From contig CAYXZC010000028.1 in assembly GCA_964469815.1 (NCBI GenBank), positions 1-23,469 on the forward strand: a stretch of 23,469 nucleotides of DNA, written 5' to 3'. The stretch is from MGBC163016 sp964469815. Lineage in GTDB: Bacteria > Actinomycetota > Coriobacteriia > Coriobacteriales > Eggerthellaceae. Position numbers and translations under genes: made by a program. The notes beneath the pieces were generated by a model that was not told the origin of the DNA, searched no databases, and was given only the letters and a program-made list of their open reading frames with translations. This document shows positions 14,357 through 22,436 of this stretch, piece after piece; the stretch's first letter is position 1; every line of letters begins with the position of its first letter.

Positions 14357-15535
14357 ATGGTAGATGAAGCAAACGGCAAGACAACCGATTTCAATGACAT
14401 TCCGGCTCCGGAGCTGACTTTGACCCCGATAGAGAATGCCAACGATACCACATCGGCCATCATCGAAGCCACTGTTATCGATCCGGCCATGTCGAAGCAG
14501 CCCACTCTGGAGGATTCGCTATCTGCGGAGGAGAAGGCTCAGGTTGATTCGTTCTCCAAGCAGATCAACATCGCCGATACTGCGCAGGTCATCCAATATG
14601 GCGCAGGCGCGCAGAAGAAGATGGCGGATTTCTCCGAGTCGGCGCTGGATAAAGTGCGCACGCAGGATCTGGGCGAAGCCGGACAGCTCATCGCGAACGT
14701 GGTCACCGAACTCAAGAGCTTCGATGTTGAAGAGGAGAAGGGCATCTTCGGCTTCTTCAAGAAGCAAGCCAACAAGGTCACTGCCATGAAAGCTCGCTAC
14801 GACAAGGTGGAAGCCAATGTCGATAAGATAACGAAGGCGCTCGAGGCGCATCAGATGACGCTCATGAAGGATGCTGCTACGCTCGATAAGCTCTATGAGT
14901 TGAATCTTACGTATTTCAAGGAGCTGACCATGTATCTTCTCGCCGGGCGCAAGCGCTTGGATGAGGTGCAGGAAGGCGAGCTTCGCGAGCTTCAGGCCAA
15001 AGCCAAGCAGACCGGACGCACCGAAGATGTAGAGGCGGTGCAAAAGCTCGAGTCGGCTTGCAACCGCTTTGAGAAGAAGCTGATGGATCTTGATCTCACG
15101 CGCACCATCGCCATGCAGATGGCACCGCAGATCCGTCTCGTGCAGAATAACGAGATGCTCATGATCGAGAAGATCCAGACCACGCTCGTGAACACCATAC
15201 CGCTTTGGAAGAGCCAGATGGTGCTGGCGCTCGGTATGGCGAACAACGAAGCAGCGCTTCGTGCGCAAGGCGCTGTGTCTGATATGACGAACGAGCTCTT
15301 GAAGAAGAACGCCGAGAAGCTGAAGCAGTCCACCGTCGAGGTTGCCCGTGAGAGCGAACGCGGCATCGTGGACATCGAAACGCTACGAGCCACGAACGAG
15401 AGCCTTATCCAAACGTTCGATGAGGTCATGAAGATCCAAGATGAAGGCCGTGTGAAGCGTGCTGAAGCTGAAGTGGAGCTTCGCAAGATGGAGACCGAGC
15501 TCAAGCAAAAGCTGCTCGAGTCGCGTGGTATCTAG
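14357..15535 (+). CDS. TelA-family toxic anion resistance protein
   Basis: The 392-residue soluble, largely helical protein matches the TelA family (tellurite and other toxic-anion resistance; linked to cell-wall-antibiotic tolerance in some Gram-positives). Recognisable parts include GIFGFFKKQANKVTAMKARY, LYELNLTYFKELTMYLLAG and the C-terminal block MAPQIRLVQNNEMLMIEKIQ ... TIPLWKSQMVLALGMANNEA. The C-terminus is a Glu/Lys/Arg coiled coil. AAAGGAG six bases before ATG 14357 decides the start over an in-frame TTG at 14297. TelA and XpaC genes usually occur together and are thought to act at the membrane, but the mechanism is not established. Placed after a BceAB-like transporter, an envelope-stress role fits. 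Confidence 0.9.
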   Translation: MVDEANGKTTDFNDIPAPELTLTPIENANDTTSAIIEATVIDPAMSKQPTLEDSLSAEEKAQVDSFSKQINIADTAQVIQYGAGAQKKMADFSESALDKVRTQDLGEAGQLIANVVTELKSFDVEEEKGIFGFFKKQANKVTAMKARYDKVEANVDKITKALEAHQMTLMKDAATLDKLYELNLTYFKELTMYLLAGRKRLDEVQEGELRELQAKAKQTGRTEDVEAVQKLESACNRFEKKLMDLDLTRTIAMQMAPQIRLVQNNEMLMIEKIQTTLVNTIPLWKSQMVLALGMANNEAALRAQGAVSDMTNELLKKNAEKLKQSTVEVARESERGIVDIETLRATNESLIQTFDEVMKIQDEGRVKRAEAEVELRKMETELKQKLLESRGI

Positions 15536-15576
15536 CCGGGTCGAAGACAGACGACCGTAGGATCTGCGAATCCGGT

Positions 15577-16062
15577 TCAAACCGTAATGTCTGCGTAGGT
15601 GGCATCCACCATCTGTAGAAGATGGTCGGGTGCCATCTCCATTTGCGCTCCGATCCTTCCGGCGGAGAAATATATCGTATCGAAGAGCAACGCTGTCTCA
15701 TCTATCACGGTGGGAAAGCCCTTCTTCATCCCGATGGGTGAGCATCCTCCATGGACATAGCCTGTAAGGGGGAGAAGCTCGCGCATAGGGATCATGCTCA
15801 CGGCCTTCTCTCCTACGTTTGCAGCAGCTTTCTTAAGGTCGAGCTCTTCTGCAACTGGGATCATGAAAACATAGTGCCCACCCGATCTTCCCTGCGTGAC
15901 CAGCGTCTTGAACACACGCTCCTCGTCTTCACCGAGCATGCGTGCCACCTCGACCCCACTCAACGCTTCTTCGCATTCAAAGGTATGCACATCGAAATCA
16001 AAGCCTGATCCTTCCACCTCGCGTATGGCATTCGTCTTATGGTTCTTCTCCTTCTTGGACAA
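15577..16062 (-). CDS. ybaK: YbaK/EbsC-family Cys-tRNA deacylase
   Basis: The 161-residue protein has the YbaK fold signatures: the conserved lysine in VFKTLV (Lys52, needed for deacylation in the family), YVFMIPVAEELDLKKAA, and the GYVHGGCSPIGMKK loop (101-114), ending in FSAGRIGAQMEMAPDHLLQM. YbaK hydrolyses mischarged Cys-tRNA(Pro), keeping cysteine out of proline codons, and works in trans with prolyl-tRNA synthetase. The start is a TTG at 16060-16062 with GGAAGGAAAG just upstream; a nearby ATG is out of frame. The gene converges on telA with only about 40 bases between them. Confidence 0.88.
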   Translation of the reverse strand: MSKKEKNHKTNAIREVEGSGFDFDVHTFECEEALSGVEVARMLGEDEERVFKTLVTQGRSGGHYVFMIPVAEELDLKKAAANVGEKAVSMIPMRELLPLTGYVHGGCSPIGMKKGFPTVIDETALLFDTIYFSAGRIGAQMEMAPDHLLQMVDATYADITV

Positions 16063-16107
16063 TTCGGCTTTCCTTCCATCGCTGTTATGGTACTTGCTCG
16101 CAAAAGG

Positions 16108-16135
16108 ATAGAGGCCGGAATGATCCGGCCTCTAC
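16108..16135 (-). repeat. GTAG-footed palindrome, possible REP copy E / terminator
   Basis: On the minus strand GTAG opens a perfect 11-bp hairpin, TAGAGGCCGGA-TCAT-TCCGGCCTCTA, then TCCTTTTGC. It has the same GTAG foot and similar length as copies A-D but a divergent stem. Its place just after the DUF5692 stop with a short T-run means it could serve as that gene's terminator. Confidence 0.55.
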
Positions 16136-16169
16136 AGTCTATCCTATGTTGTGAAACGGTTCATCCATG

Positions 16170-17333
16170 CTATTCACGCTTCGGCGTGTCGGAATCGTTG
16201 TCGGTCACCTCGTTAACAACAACATCGGTCTCGTTCGCGTTCTTGGCTACGTATACATAACCTACAGCGCCTTCGACCGGAAGCTCGTTGTAAGCGACCA
16301 TCTCAGCGATCTCGGCTGCGGTAGCGCTCTTAGGCTCGGTCTCGAGCAGGTAAGCGGTATCGGCACGGCGAGCCATAGCCTCGCGGAAGTCCTTCGTTCC
16401 AACGAAGACCTCTTGCTTGTACGGGTTCACGCCAAGCTTCTTCGCGCGGTAGATGATGTAGCTCAAAGCTGCGATGTTGGCGATAAGGGCGATCGATGCG
16501 ACCACGGTGTTGATGGCTGGGTTGTTCACAGACTGCACTGCGAATACTGAGTCGTTGGCGAACATCGGAACCATCTGGCAGAACATGCACCACATCGAAA
16601 GGGTGAATGCGCGGTTCTGGATCCATCCGCCTTTGTTCCAGATAAGGCCTGCGATCGTTGGAGCAAGGAGCAATGCGATCCCGCAGTACCAAGAATGAGT
16701 AGGCAGGCAGTTGTAGGTGTAGCAGAAGTTCCACAGGTCGTAAGCAATGATGAAGACCCATGTCATGTCAGGCCAAAGCATGTCCTGACGTTTCTTGGAG
16801 ATGTAGATCCCGAACCAACCGGTCATGCAAAGGATGTTCAAAAGGCCTGCACATCCGTTCAGCACGTTGTGCCAACCGCCGTTCAAAAGCACGCCCTCGT
16901 CCGTCACGAAGCTTGAATCCCAAGCAACGATGGCGCTTTCGAAATCGCTGGCTACTGCGATAAGGATGTTGATAGCAACGATTATGAACGGGAATGCTTT
17001 GAACCAATGCGATCTGCCGACCTTGGTCCAGCTGTATTTCAGCATCATGAAGCCGATGCATCCGGCTGTTGCAGCATAGACCTTTGCGTAGTGGAACCAA
17101 CCACCCATGGTGGTATAGGTCGGGTTGTTCAGCGCCCATTCAGCGCCCATGGCTGCACCGACTTCGACCACGATGCAATATACCGTCATGGCGCCGCATA
17201 CGCCGAAGAACATGAAGATTCCGCCCGCTTTGCTCCTTCGGGCAAATTCGTTCAGAAGGATCAATGCAATGAGAACCATTGCCAGACCAAGCCACTGATA
17301 CAGTGCGTTCGGTCCGTAGACATCGAACAACAT
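16170..17333 (-). CDS. DUF5692 multi-pass membrane protein
   Basis: The 387-residue protein is very hydrophobic, with roughly ten membrane helices between residues 10 and 320 and a charged cytoplasmic tail of about 65 residues (NPYKQEVFVGTKDFREAMAR onward). The pattern, with many aromatic and Cys residues (YDLWNFCYTYNCLPTHSWYC), fits DUF5692, a family I associate with anaerobic Coriobacteriia; its function is unknown and a transport role is a guess. AGGAGAG overlapping the TetR stop precedes ATG 17333, so it is translated with the TetR gene. Repression by that TetR protein and induction by a transported or toxic compound is the simplest model. Confidence 0.75.
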   Translation of the reverse strand: MLFDVYGPNALYQWLGLAMVLIALILLNEFARRSKAGGIFMFFGVCGAMTVYCIVVEVGAAMGAEWALNNPTYTTMGGWFHYAKVYAATAGCIGFMMLKYSWTKVGRSHWFKAFPFIIVAINILIAVASDFESAIVAWDSSFVTDEGVLLNGGWHNVLNGCAGLLNILCMTGWFGIYISKKRQDMLWPDMTWVFIIAYDLWNFCYTYNCLPTHSWYCGIALLLAPTIAGLIWNKGGWIQNRAFTLSMWCMFCQMVPMFANDSVFAVQSVNNPAINTVVASIALIANIAALSYIIYRAKKLGVNPYKQEVFVGTKDFREAMARRADTAYLLETEPKSATAAEIAEMVAYNELPVEGAVGYVYVAKNANETDVVVNEVTDNDSDTPKRE

Positions 17334-17342
17334 TTTTCTCTC

Positions 17343-17915
17343 CTAACGCGTCGTCCTATCCAAATGGAGCGTTTGCGCAATCACGTCAGCTACCACCGAA
17401 TCATCAGCGTCAGGATGAGTGCGCAAATACCCGATCACACCTACTATGAGAACGTAGAACGTTTCATAGAGATGCTCGATCTCGACCTCGTGCAGAGCCG
17501 AGTAATCCTGCACAGTGGTCTCGATGATGTAACTTGCCGTATGGTGTGCAACCCTGTTCACCAGATCGAGGTAAAGGCTTGCGCTTCCATTGGTAGCGAG
17601 CGTTCTATGCAGGTCGCTATCCTCGAATACGCCTAAGCGCAAAACCTGGACGATGCTCTTGAGCGCTGCATCGATGTTTCCTTGCTCGCGGTTCGCGTTC
17701 CACACTTCGAGCAACTGGATGTATTCGTTGACCATGTCATCCAGCATGGCATTGATGAGCGCATCCTTGTCATCGAAGTAGTGGTAGAACAGCGATCGGG
17801 TTACTCCGACCTTCGAAGTAACATCCTGGATCCTCATGCCGTCGAGCCCTTTGTTCTCGCAGATCTCGCGTGCAGTCGAGATGATCTCGCTGCGTCTGCT
17901 GTCTGCACGTGACAT
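17343..17915 (-). CDS. TetR/AcrR-family regulator
   Basis: The 190-residue protein has the TetR N-terminal HTH (about 10-55: IISTAREICENKGLDGMRIQ, then VTSKVGVTRSLFYHYFDDKD) and an all-helical ligand domain that cannot be assigned. AAAGGAG seven bases before the ATG supports the start. Its stop codon TAG is part of the ribosome site of the DUF5692 gene, nine bases away, so the pair is one unit. It probably autoregulates from the palindromes at 18030-18061 and controls DUF5692; both are inferences. Confidence 0.9.
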   Translation of the reverse strand: MSRADSRRSEIISTAREICENKGLDGMRIQDVTSKVGVTRSLFYHYFDDKDALINAMLDDMVNEYIQLLEVWNANREQGNIDAALKSIVQVLRLGVFEDSDLHRTLATNGSASLYLDLVNRVAHHTASYIIETTVQDYSALHEVEIEHLYETFYVLIVGVIGYLRTHPDADDSVVADVIAQTLHLDRTTR

Positions 17916-18029
17916 TTGCTCTCCTTTCCTGCGTTATTGCGAGAACCTTATGGCGAGACTCCAAGCCGATCATCCGCTGCAGCTTGAAGCTTTCGTTCAA
18001 CCATACGGACGCTGTAACCCATATTGCAC

Positions 18030-18061
18030 TTCTTCGAAGAACAAATGTTGACACTGTGTCA
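18030..18061. promoter_or_regulatory. Two palindromes upstream of tetR, candidate operators
   Basis: TTCTTCGAAGAA (18030-18041) is a perfect 12-bp palindrome, and TGACAC-T-GTGTCA (18049-18061) a perfect 13-bp one, 115-146 bases before the TetR start. The second has the size and symmetry of TetR-family operators. They sit in the divergent gap between tetR and the fdhE-like gene and could affect either side. Confidence 0.45.
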
Positions 18062-18299
18062 GTTTTTACCGTTCTGTAATTGAACTGCTAATAGTGCGTT
18101 TGGAAGATCTAGGAGCGAGCGCGATATGCCCCACGGGCGAATGCGAGAGCATCATCCGGGGAGCGTCCTCTGACACACTCTGACGAATTCTGAGAACGCA
18201 AAAGCATCATCTAGGAAAAGATTCAGGATCTTCGTCTTTCTCCGGTATGTTATGGTGCAAACTGTAATCGATGGCTAATCCGGCGATCTGGGAGCGAAG
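18062..18299. other. Gap upstream of FdhE gene with 10-bp-phased TCTGA repeats
   Basis: No gene is supported; a 15-codon frame at 18126 is too weak. TCTGA occurs at 18169, 18179 and 18189, exactly 10 bases apart. AGCATCATC occurs twice (near 18149 and 18204). These may be protein-binding repeats. Confidence 0.35.
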
Positions 18300-19151
18300 A
18301 TGAATCTGGAATACATTGAAGAGTGCGCGAAATCCTATAACGGGAAGCTGAACGCGGAAGAGCAAGGGCGCCTTGATTATTTCGTCGGCCTTTGGCGCGT
18401 TATGGATGAATGCATAAGATCGCGAGGCGATGGCGATGCCTATAAGATGCCCAGTCTTGCCGAGGTTCGCGATCTCTACATGAGCGGAACGCCGCTGTTC
18501 TCGCATGCGCTGCCGAATGTGAATGCCGAGCAATATGCTTCTGCGGCTGAGGCCATCGCAAATTACTTGCTGGAAAATGGCGAATATTCCGACGATGTGG
18601 AAGAAGCGGTGCGCGCTGTCGATTGGTTGGATCTGGTGATCAAGCAGAGCAACGAGCACGTGCAGCTTGATATGAACGACCTGGGAACGAGGATAGCAGG
18701 GATGGTCCTCTTGCTCGCCCAGTTCACCTTCTACGAACCTATAACCGAGCAGATAAGCCAGGCTATAAAAGGGGATAGGATGGAGGAGTCGCATCCTTTG
18801 GCTTGTCCTGTCTGCGGTTCGGGGGCGGCCATATCCATCATCGATCGCAATGAGACCTTCTATGGCACAGGGCGATCCCTCTATTGCGGACAATGCGGGA
18901 TGATCTGGGAGTTCGATCGCGTACGCTGTCCAAGATGCGGGTGCGACAACGAGGATGAGCTCAGGTTCGTCAACTTAGGCGATGCGAAGAATCATCAGAT
19001 CCAGCTTTGTGACCATTGCGGCGGATTCATCCGCACAACTTTTGTGGATCCGAATTTGGAGAAGGTGGCTCCGATCGTTGAGGATGTCGTATCGACTCCT
19101 ATCGAAGAGCTTGTGCGCGCAGGAGCTTTGGAGAACTTTCAACAAGATTGA
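18300..19151 (+). CDS. fdhE: FdhE-like formate dehydrogenase accessory protein
   Basis: The 283-residue protein has a helical N-terminal half and a C-terminal half with four CxxC pairs: Cys169/172 (CPVCG), Cys196/199 (CGQCG), Cys210/213 (CPRCG) and Cys237/240 (CDHCGG). This is the double rubredoxin-like pattern of FdhE, which binds iron and is needed for assembly or activation of formate dehydrogenase in the cytoplasm. GGGAG five bases before ATG 18300 supports the start. No formate dehydrogenase gene is in the window, so the client enzyme (or another molybdopterin enzyme) is elsewhere. Sequence similarity to E. coli FdhE is judged only from the Cys pattern and length. Confidence 0.8.
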   Translation: MNLEYIEECAKSYNGKLNAEEQGRLDYFVGLWRVMDECIRSRGDGDAYKMPSLAEVRDLYMSGTPLFSHALPNVNAEQYASAAEAIANYLLENGEYSDDVEEAVRAVDWLDLVIKQSNEHVQLDMNDLGTRIAGMVLLLAQFTFYEPITEQISQAIKGDRMEESHPLACPVCGSGAAISIIDRNETFYGTGRSLYCGQCGMIWEFDRVRCPRCGCDNEDELRFVNLGDAKNHQIQLCDHCGGFIRTTFVDPNLEKVAPIVEDVVSTPIEELVRAGALENFQQD

Positions 19152-19336
19152 TGCGACCACCTGCATCCCTCCATCCTGCATCATCACCTGAAAAAGCTAT
19201 GTCCAATTGCCGATTTGTGCCTGCGTGCTTGCAAGAAATATGCGTGGGAATGTCATAATCGGAAATCGCTGGATCAATGATCGATTTTCGGGTCGTGCAT
19301 AGGATCGGCTCGATGAAAAGGGGAAAGCAGGACGCA

Positions 19337-21022
19337 ATGGAAGGCTTTGAGTTTATAGCTACCGGAGCTTGGTCGATCGTTCCGCCGCTTTTGGCGCTAG
19401 CGCTCGCACTTATCACCAAAGAGGTTTATTCTTCGCTCACGGTCGGCGTTTTCATCGGAATGATAATCTATCAATTCACTTTGAATGGAGCCGGATTCGA
19501 TCAGCTCATCGCATCGTTTACGATGGTGCCGCAGATGATGGCCGAACAGATATCCGGAAACGGGGCTCTGCTCTTATTCCTTGCGTTACTAGGTGCGCTA
19601 ACGGTGGTCATCGCGGTGAGCGGCGGATCACGCGCCTATGCCGAATGGGTGTCCACTCATATAAAGAACGCCCGTATGGCACAGATACTTACAGCGGCAC
19701 TTGGCATCATCATCTTCGTGGATGACTACTTCAACTGCCTTACGGTCGGTGCCGTGATGCGCCCCATCACAGACCGCTTCCATATCAGCCGCGAAAAGCT
19801 GGCATGGATCATCGACTCGACGGCGGCTCCTATCTGCATCATCGCTCCGGTCTCTTCTTGGGCTGTAGCGATCGGTGGATATATGGGAGAGGATGGTTTC
19901 AGCACATTCGTCGCATCCATCCCGTATAACTTCTATGCACTGTTGACCATCTTCTTCGTGTTCTTCATGCTCATAACGAATTGGGATTTCGGCTCCATGC
20001 GCGCGGCCGAGGAGGCAAGCCGTATGAATGCGGTGCCTGCAGAGGACGCGGTCGAGGAGGCGAAACTCGAGCGATTGGTTGCAAGCGAGGAGAAGACGCT
20101 TCTTTCCAGTAGCGATGCCAATGCGCCCATGGTCGTGGATGAGGAAGACGAAGGAAGCGAATGTTTCGAGGCGATCGTTACCGAGCGCGCCGATATCGAG
20201 AGCACGGTCGGCGACAAGATAGAGGAGTACAAAGGCCTTGATATATCCGACAAGGGCAGGGTTTTCGACCTCATCGTCCCGATCGTTGTTCTGATCATCT
20301 TCTCGATATTGGGAATGATGTATGTGGGCGGCTTCTTCGAGGGCGTTGATTTTGCTACCGCAGTTGGCGAGAATCCAGTGATGGGTCTTTGCATCGGTGC
20401 CTTCGTGGCACTCGTGGTCAGCGCGGGAATGTTCCTGCCGCGAAAGCTGACCACGCTCGGCGGTTTCGTGGAGGCGATGTCGGAAGGTGTGCGTTCCATG
20501 GTCGGCGCCATAATGATCTTGGTGCTAGCTTGGAGCCTTGGCGGTGTTTGCCGTTATCTACTCGGTACCGGTGAGTTCGTCTCCGGATTCTTGAACGGAC
20601 TTGGCGTTGGGCTTGATCTGTTACCGGCGATCATAATGCTCGTTGCGGCATTCATCGGTTTTGCCATGGGGACTTCTTGGGGTACTGTGGCTCTTATCCT
20701 GCCGATCGTCATCGGTGTCTTCGATATGTCGGATCCGCTGTTCTTGGTAGCCATCGGTGCAACCCTTGCCGGTGCTGTCTATGGCGACCATATCTCACCC
20801 ATATCCGACACCACCATCCTGTCCTCAGCCGGTGCGAAGTGCAATCACCTGCGCCATGTTTCCACGCAGATCCCGTATGCTTCGCTCGTGATGATCGTAA
20901 GCTTCATCTGCTACATAGTTGCCGGATTCATGGGGCAGCCCTGGGTGGCCTTGATTGTGGGCATCGTGCTGATCGTTGTCAGCGTCATCGCCCTTCGCAA
21001 GATCAGCACCGTTCGCGGGTAA
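19337..21022 (+). CDS. NhaC-family Na+/H+ antiporter
   Basis: The 561-residue protein is polytopic (about eleven or twelve helices) and carries NhaC-family landmarks: IIIFVDDYFNCLTVGAVMRP, WIIDSTAAPICIIAPVSSW, MGTSWGTVALILPI and GAVYGDHISPISDTTILSSA. Such proteins exchange Na+ for H+ or an amine/organic acid across the inner membrane. A long acidic cytoplasmic loop (about residues 220-312, Glu/Asp/Ser-rich) interrupts the transmembrane part. AGGA four bases before ATG 19337 favours this start; ATGs at 19277 and 19313 are in frame but less well placed. The substrate cannot be told from sequence alone. Confidence 0.88.
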   Translation: MEGFEFIATGAWSIVPPLLALALALITKEVYSSLTVGVFIGMIIYQFTLNGAGFDQLIASFTMVPQMMAEQISGNGALLLFLALLGALTVVIAVSGGSRAYAEWVSTHIKNARMAQILTAALGIIIFVDDYFNCLTVGAVMRPITDRFHISREKLAWIIDSTAAPICIIAPVSSWAVAIGGYMGEDGFSTFVASIPYNFYALLTIFFVFFMLITNWDFGSMRAAEEASRMNAVPAEDAVEEAKLERLVASEEKTLLSSSDANAPMVVDEEDEGSECFEAIVTERADIESTVGDKIEEYKGLDISDKGRVFDLIVPIVVLIIFSILGMMYVGGFFEGVDFATAVGENPVMGLCIGAFVALVVSAGMFLPRKLTTLGGFVEAMSEGVRSMVGAIMILVLAWSLGGVCRYLLGTGEFVSGFLNGLGVGLDLLPAIIMLVAAFIGFAMGTSWGTVALILPIVIGVFDMSDPLFLVAIGATLAGAVYGDHISPISDTTILSSAGAKCNHLRHVSTQIPYASLVMIVSFICYIVAGFMGQPWVALIVGIVLIVVSVIALRKISTVRG

Positions 21023-21050
21023 CTTGTTTAAAAGCGATATCTGCAAAAGC

Positions 21051-21098
21051 AGGTCGTGTCGGTCGTTCTATCTTACGATCGACACGACCTTTTCTTTT
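21051..21098. terminator. Bidirectional terminator between nhaC-like gene and corA
   Basis: AGGTCGTGTCGGTCGT (21051-21066) pairs with ACGATCGACACGACCT (21075-21090) through 16 bp with one G-T pair, loop TCTATCTT, followed by TTTTCTTTT. On the minus strand the hairpin is followed by GCTTTTGC, and the corA stop codon overlaps the T-run, so both convergent genes can end here. Confidence 0.85.
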
Positions 21099-22041
21099 AT
21101 AGGAGCATATCCTTCTTATGGAGGAACCACACCGTGATGGCGCAAACCACAAGGATGATCAGGCAGATTATCGCGAAACCGAACTGAGTGTTGGCAAAAG
21201 GCACCCATTCCTCGTTCACGTTCATACCGTAAAGACCGCTTATCATGGTTGGGATAGCCAGCACGATGGTGACGGATGTGAGCAGTTTCATCGTGTTGGA
21301 AAGACGGTTGTTGATGACCGACGACATCAGCTCACGGGTGCCGTTGACGATGTTGAGGTACACCGAGCACATCTCAACGGCCTGCGCATTCTCGACGATG
21401 ACATCTTCCAGAAGCTCTTGATCCTCATCGGTTTGTTCGAAGCGCTTGTAGCGGCGCAGCTTGTCGATAACGGTTCGGTTGGCCTGAAGCGATGTGGTGA
21501 AGTATACGAGCGTGGTGTCCAAACCATAGAGCATCAACAGATCCGCATTGCCCGTTTTCCCTTCGATGCGCTCTTCGATGTTGTGCCTACGACGATCGAT
21601 CATGCGCAGGTCGTATTGGTAGAGCGTGGCCACGCGATATAGGATCTGGAAGACGAAGCGCAAGGTCTCTTCGGTGGAGAATTTGCGTGTCTGGCTGTTC
21701 AGGAACGGCGCGAATACGAGCGTTTGTTCCGAGCAGATGGTGACGATATTTTGCCGGGTGAGTATCATCCCGAGTGGAATGGTGGTGTAGTTTTGCGAAT
21801 CATCTTCCGTTCGTACCACCGGAACGTCAACGATTATGAGGGTGTAATTATCCTCGAGCTGTATACGGGATCCCTCTTCGATGTCGAGCGCGGCTTCCAC
21901 ATCGGCCACATCCGCGTTCATCTCAAGAGCGACCCTTTCGCATTCCTCATGCGTGGGTGCGATCAGCTGAACCCATACACCGGGTTCGAGCGCATCCTTC
22001 TCGCGGACTATGCCGCCATCGGTTTTGTAAAAGGTGAGCAT
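21097..22041 (-). CDS. corA: CorA-family Mg2+/divalent cation channel
   Basis: The 314-residue protein has the CorA layout: a soluble N-terminal alpha/beta domain (about 1-250), a long helix (LLEDVIVENAQAVEMCSVYL and on), and two C-terminal membrane helices. Between them is the signature YGMN (Gly272-Met273-Asn274), which forms the selectivity entrance of the pentamer, then an acidic external loop (VNEEW). The final KKDMLL is the basic cytoplasmic end typical of the family. AAGGA six bases before the ATG supports the start. Uptake of Mg2+ (or Co2+/Ni2+) is the usual role; selectivity here is not proven. Confidence 0.92.
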   Translation of the reverse strand: MLTFYKTDGGIVREKDALEPGVWVQLIAPTHEECERVALEMNADVADVEAALDIEEGSRIQLEDNYTLIIVDVPVVRTEDDSQNYTTIPLGMILTRQNIVTICSEQTLVFAPFLNSQTRKFSTEETLRFVFQILYRVATLYQYDLRMIDRRRHNIEERIEGKTGNADLLMLYGLDTTLVYFTTSLQANRTVIDKLRRYKRFEQTDEDQELLEDVIVENAQAVEMCSVYLNIVNGTRELMSSVINNRLSNTMKLLTSVTIVLAIPTMISGLYGMNVNEEWVPFANTQFGFAIICLIILVVCAITVWFLHKKDMLL

Positions 22042-22162
22042 ACGCAGTCCTTAATCGATCGTCTTCCCTTCCGGGACAGACAAGACTGCGCGGAAAGGAA
22101 GAACTAGATACTGTGGGGTTTCGGTTTTCGAACCTTCAAGTAAGTCCCTTTCCTGGTCGACA

Positions 22163-22203
22163 ATAAAAAACCGCATGCCTTTCATAATCGGTCAGCCATG
22201 CGG
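22163..22203 (-). terminator. Intrinsic terminator downstream of tRNA-Arg
   Basis: On the minus strand CCGCATG pairs with CATGCGG, then TTTTTTATTG. It lies downstream of the tRNA-Arg gene and its two 3'-end copies, and also ahead of corA. Confidence 0.75.
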
Positions 22204-22212
22204 TCAGGTTGA

Positions 22213-22236
22213 TACTGAAATGGTGCGCCATGAGGG
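22213..22236 (-). repeat. Partial copy of tRNA-Arg 3' end (copy 1)
   Basis: Contains AAATGGTGCGCCATGAGGG, identical to the 3' acceptor end (with CCA) and T-arm edge of tRNA-Arg at 22437. The 24 bases at 22213-22236 are repeated exactly at 22254-22277, 41 bp on. Confidence 0.8.
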
Positions 22237-22253
22237 GCGGCCAATACAGCTCT

Positions 22254-22283
22254 TACTGAAATGGTGCGCCATGAGGGATTCGA
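22254..22283 (-). repeat. Partial copy of tRNA-Arg 3' end (copy 2)
   Basis: Shares 25 bases (22259-22283) with the tRNA-Arg 3' end (22434-22458), extending into the T-loop. Similarity stops there, as at an old attachment-site junction or duplication endpoint. Confidence 0.8.
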
Positions 22284-22436
22284 TGCGTCTTCGCTTTGCG
22301 AATCCGCACAGGCTGCGCTCACTTCGTGTGCTCGCACAAAACAACCCAAAGGGGTTGTTTTGCCCTCTCGGGATTCGAATCTCTGAAACACTTTCTTTCC
22401 AGAAATCCGATCACCAAAAACAGCGTGCTATTTAAA
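22284..22436. other. Spacer between tRNA copy 2 and tRNA-Arg, with hairpins
   Basis: No gene. CAAAACAACCC-AAAG-GGGTTGTTTTG forms a perfect 11-bp hairpin near 22336-22361. GGATTCG (about 22276) can pair with CGAATCC about 23 bases on. GGGATTCGAATC near 22369 resembles a tRNA T-arm, possibly another tRNA remnant. Confidence 0.45.

Noticed and set aside
14519..15268. 249-codon frame antisense to telA
   Set aside because: Shadow produced by the codon bias of the well-supported TelA gene; Leu/His/Arg-rich and without a family.
18126..18173. 15-residue leader-peptide-like frame upstream of fdhE
   Set aside because: Ribosome site is poorly spaced, no run of regulatory codons and no attenuator hairpin after it.
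22043..22095. Riboswitch (M-box type) before corA
   Set aside because: Only a weak CGCAGTC/GACTGCG pairing is visible and the space before the start is too short for a known Mg2+ riboswitch.
22213..22283. Extra tRNA genes
   Set aside because: Only the acceptor/T-arm end is present; no D or anticodon arms.
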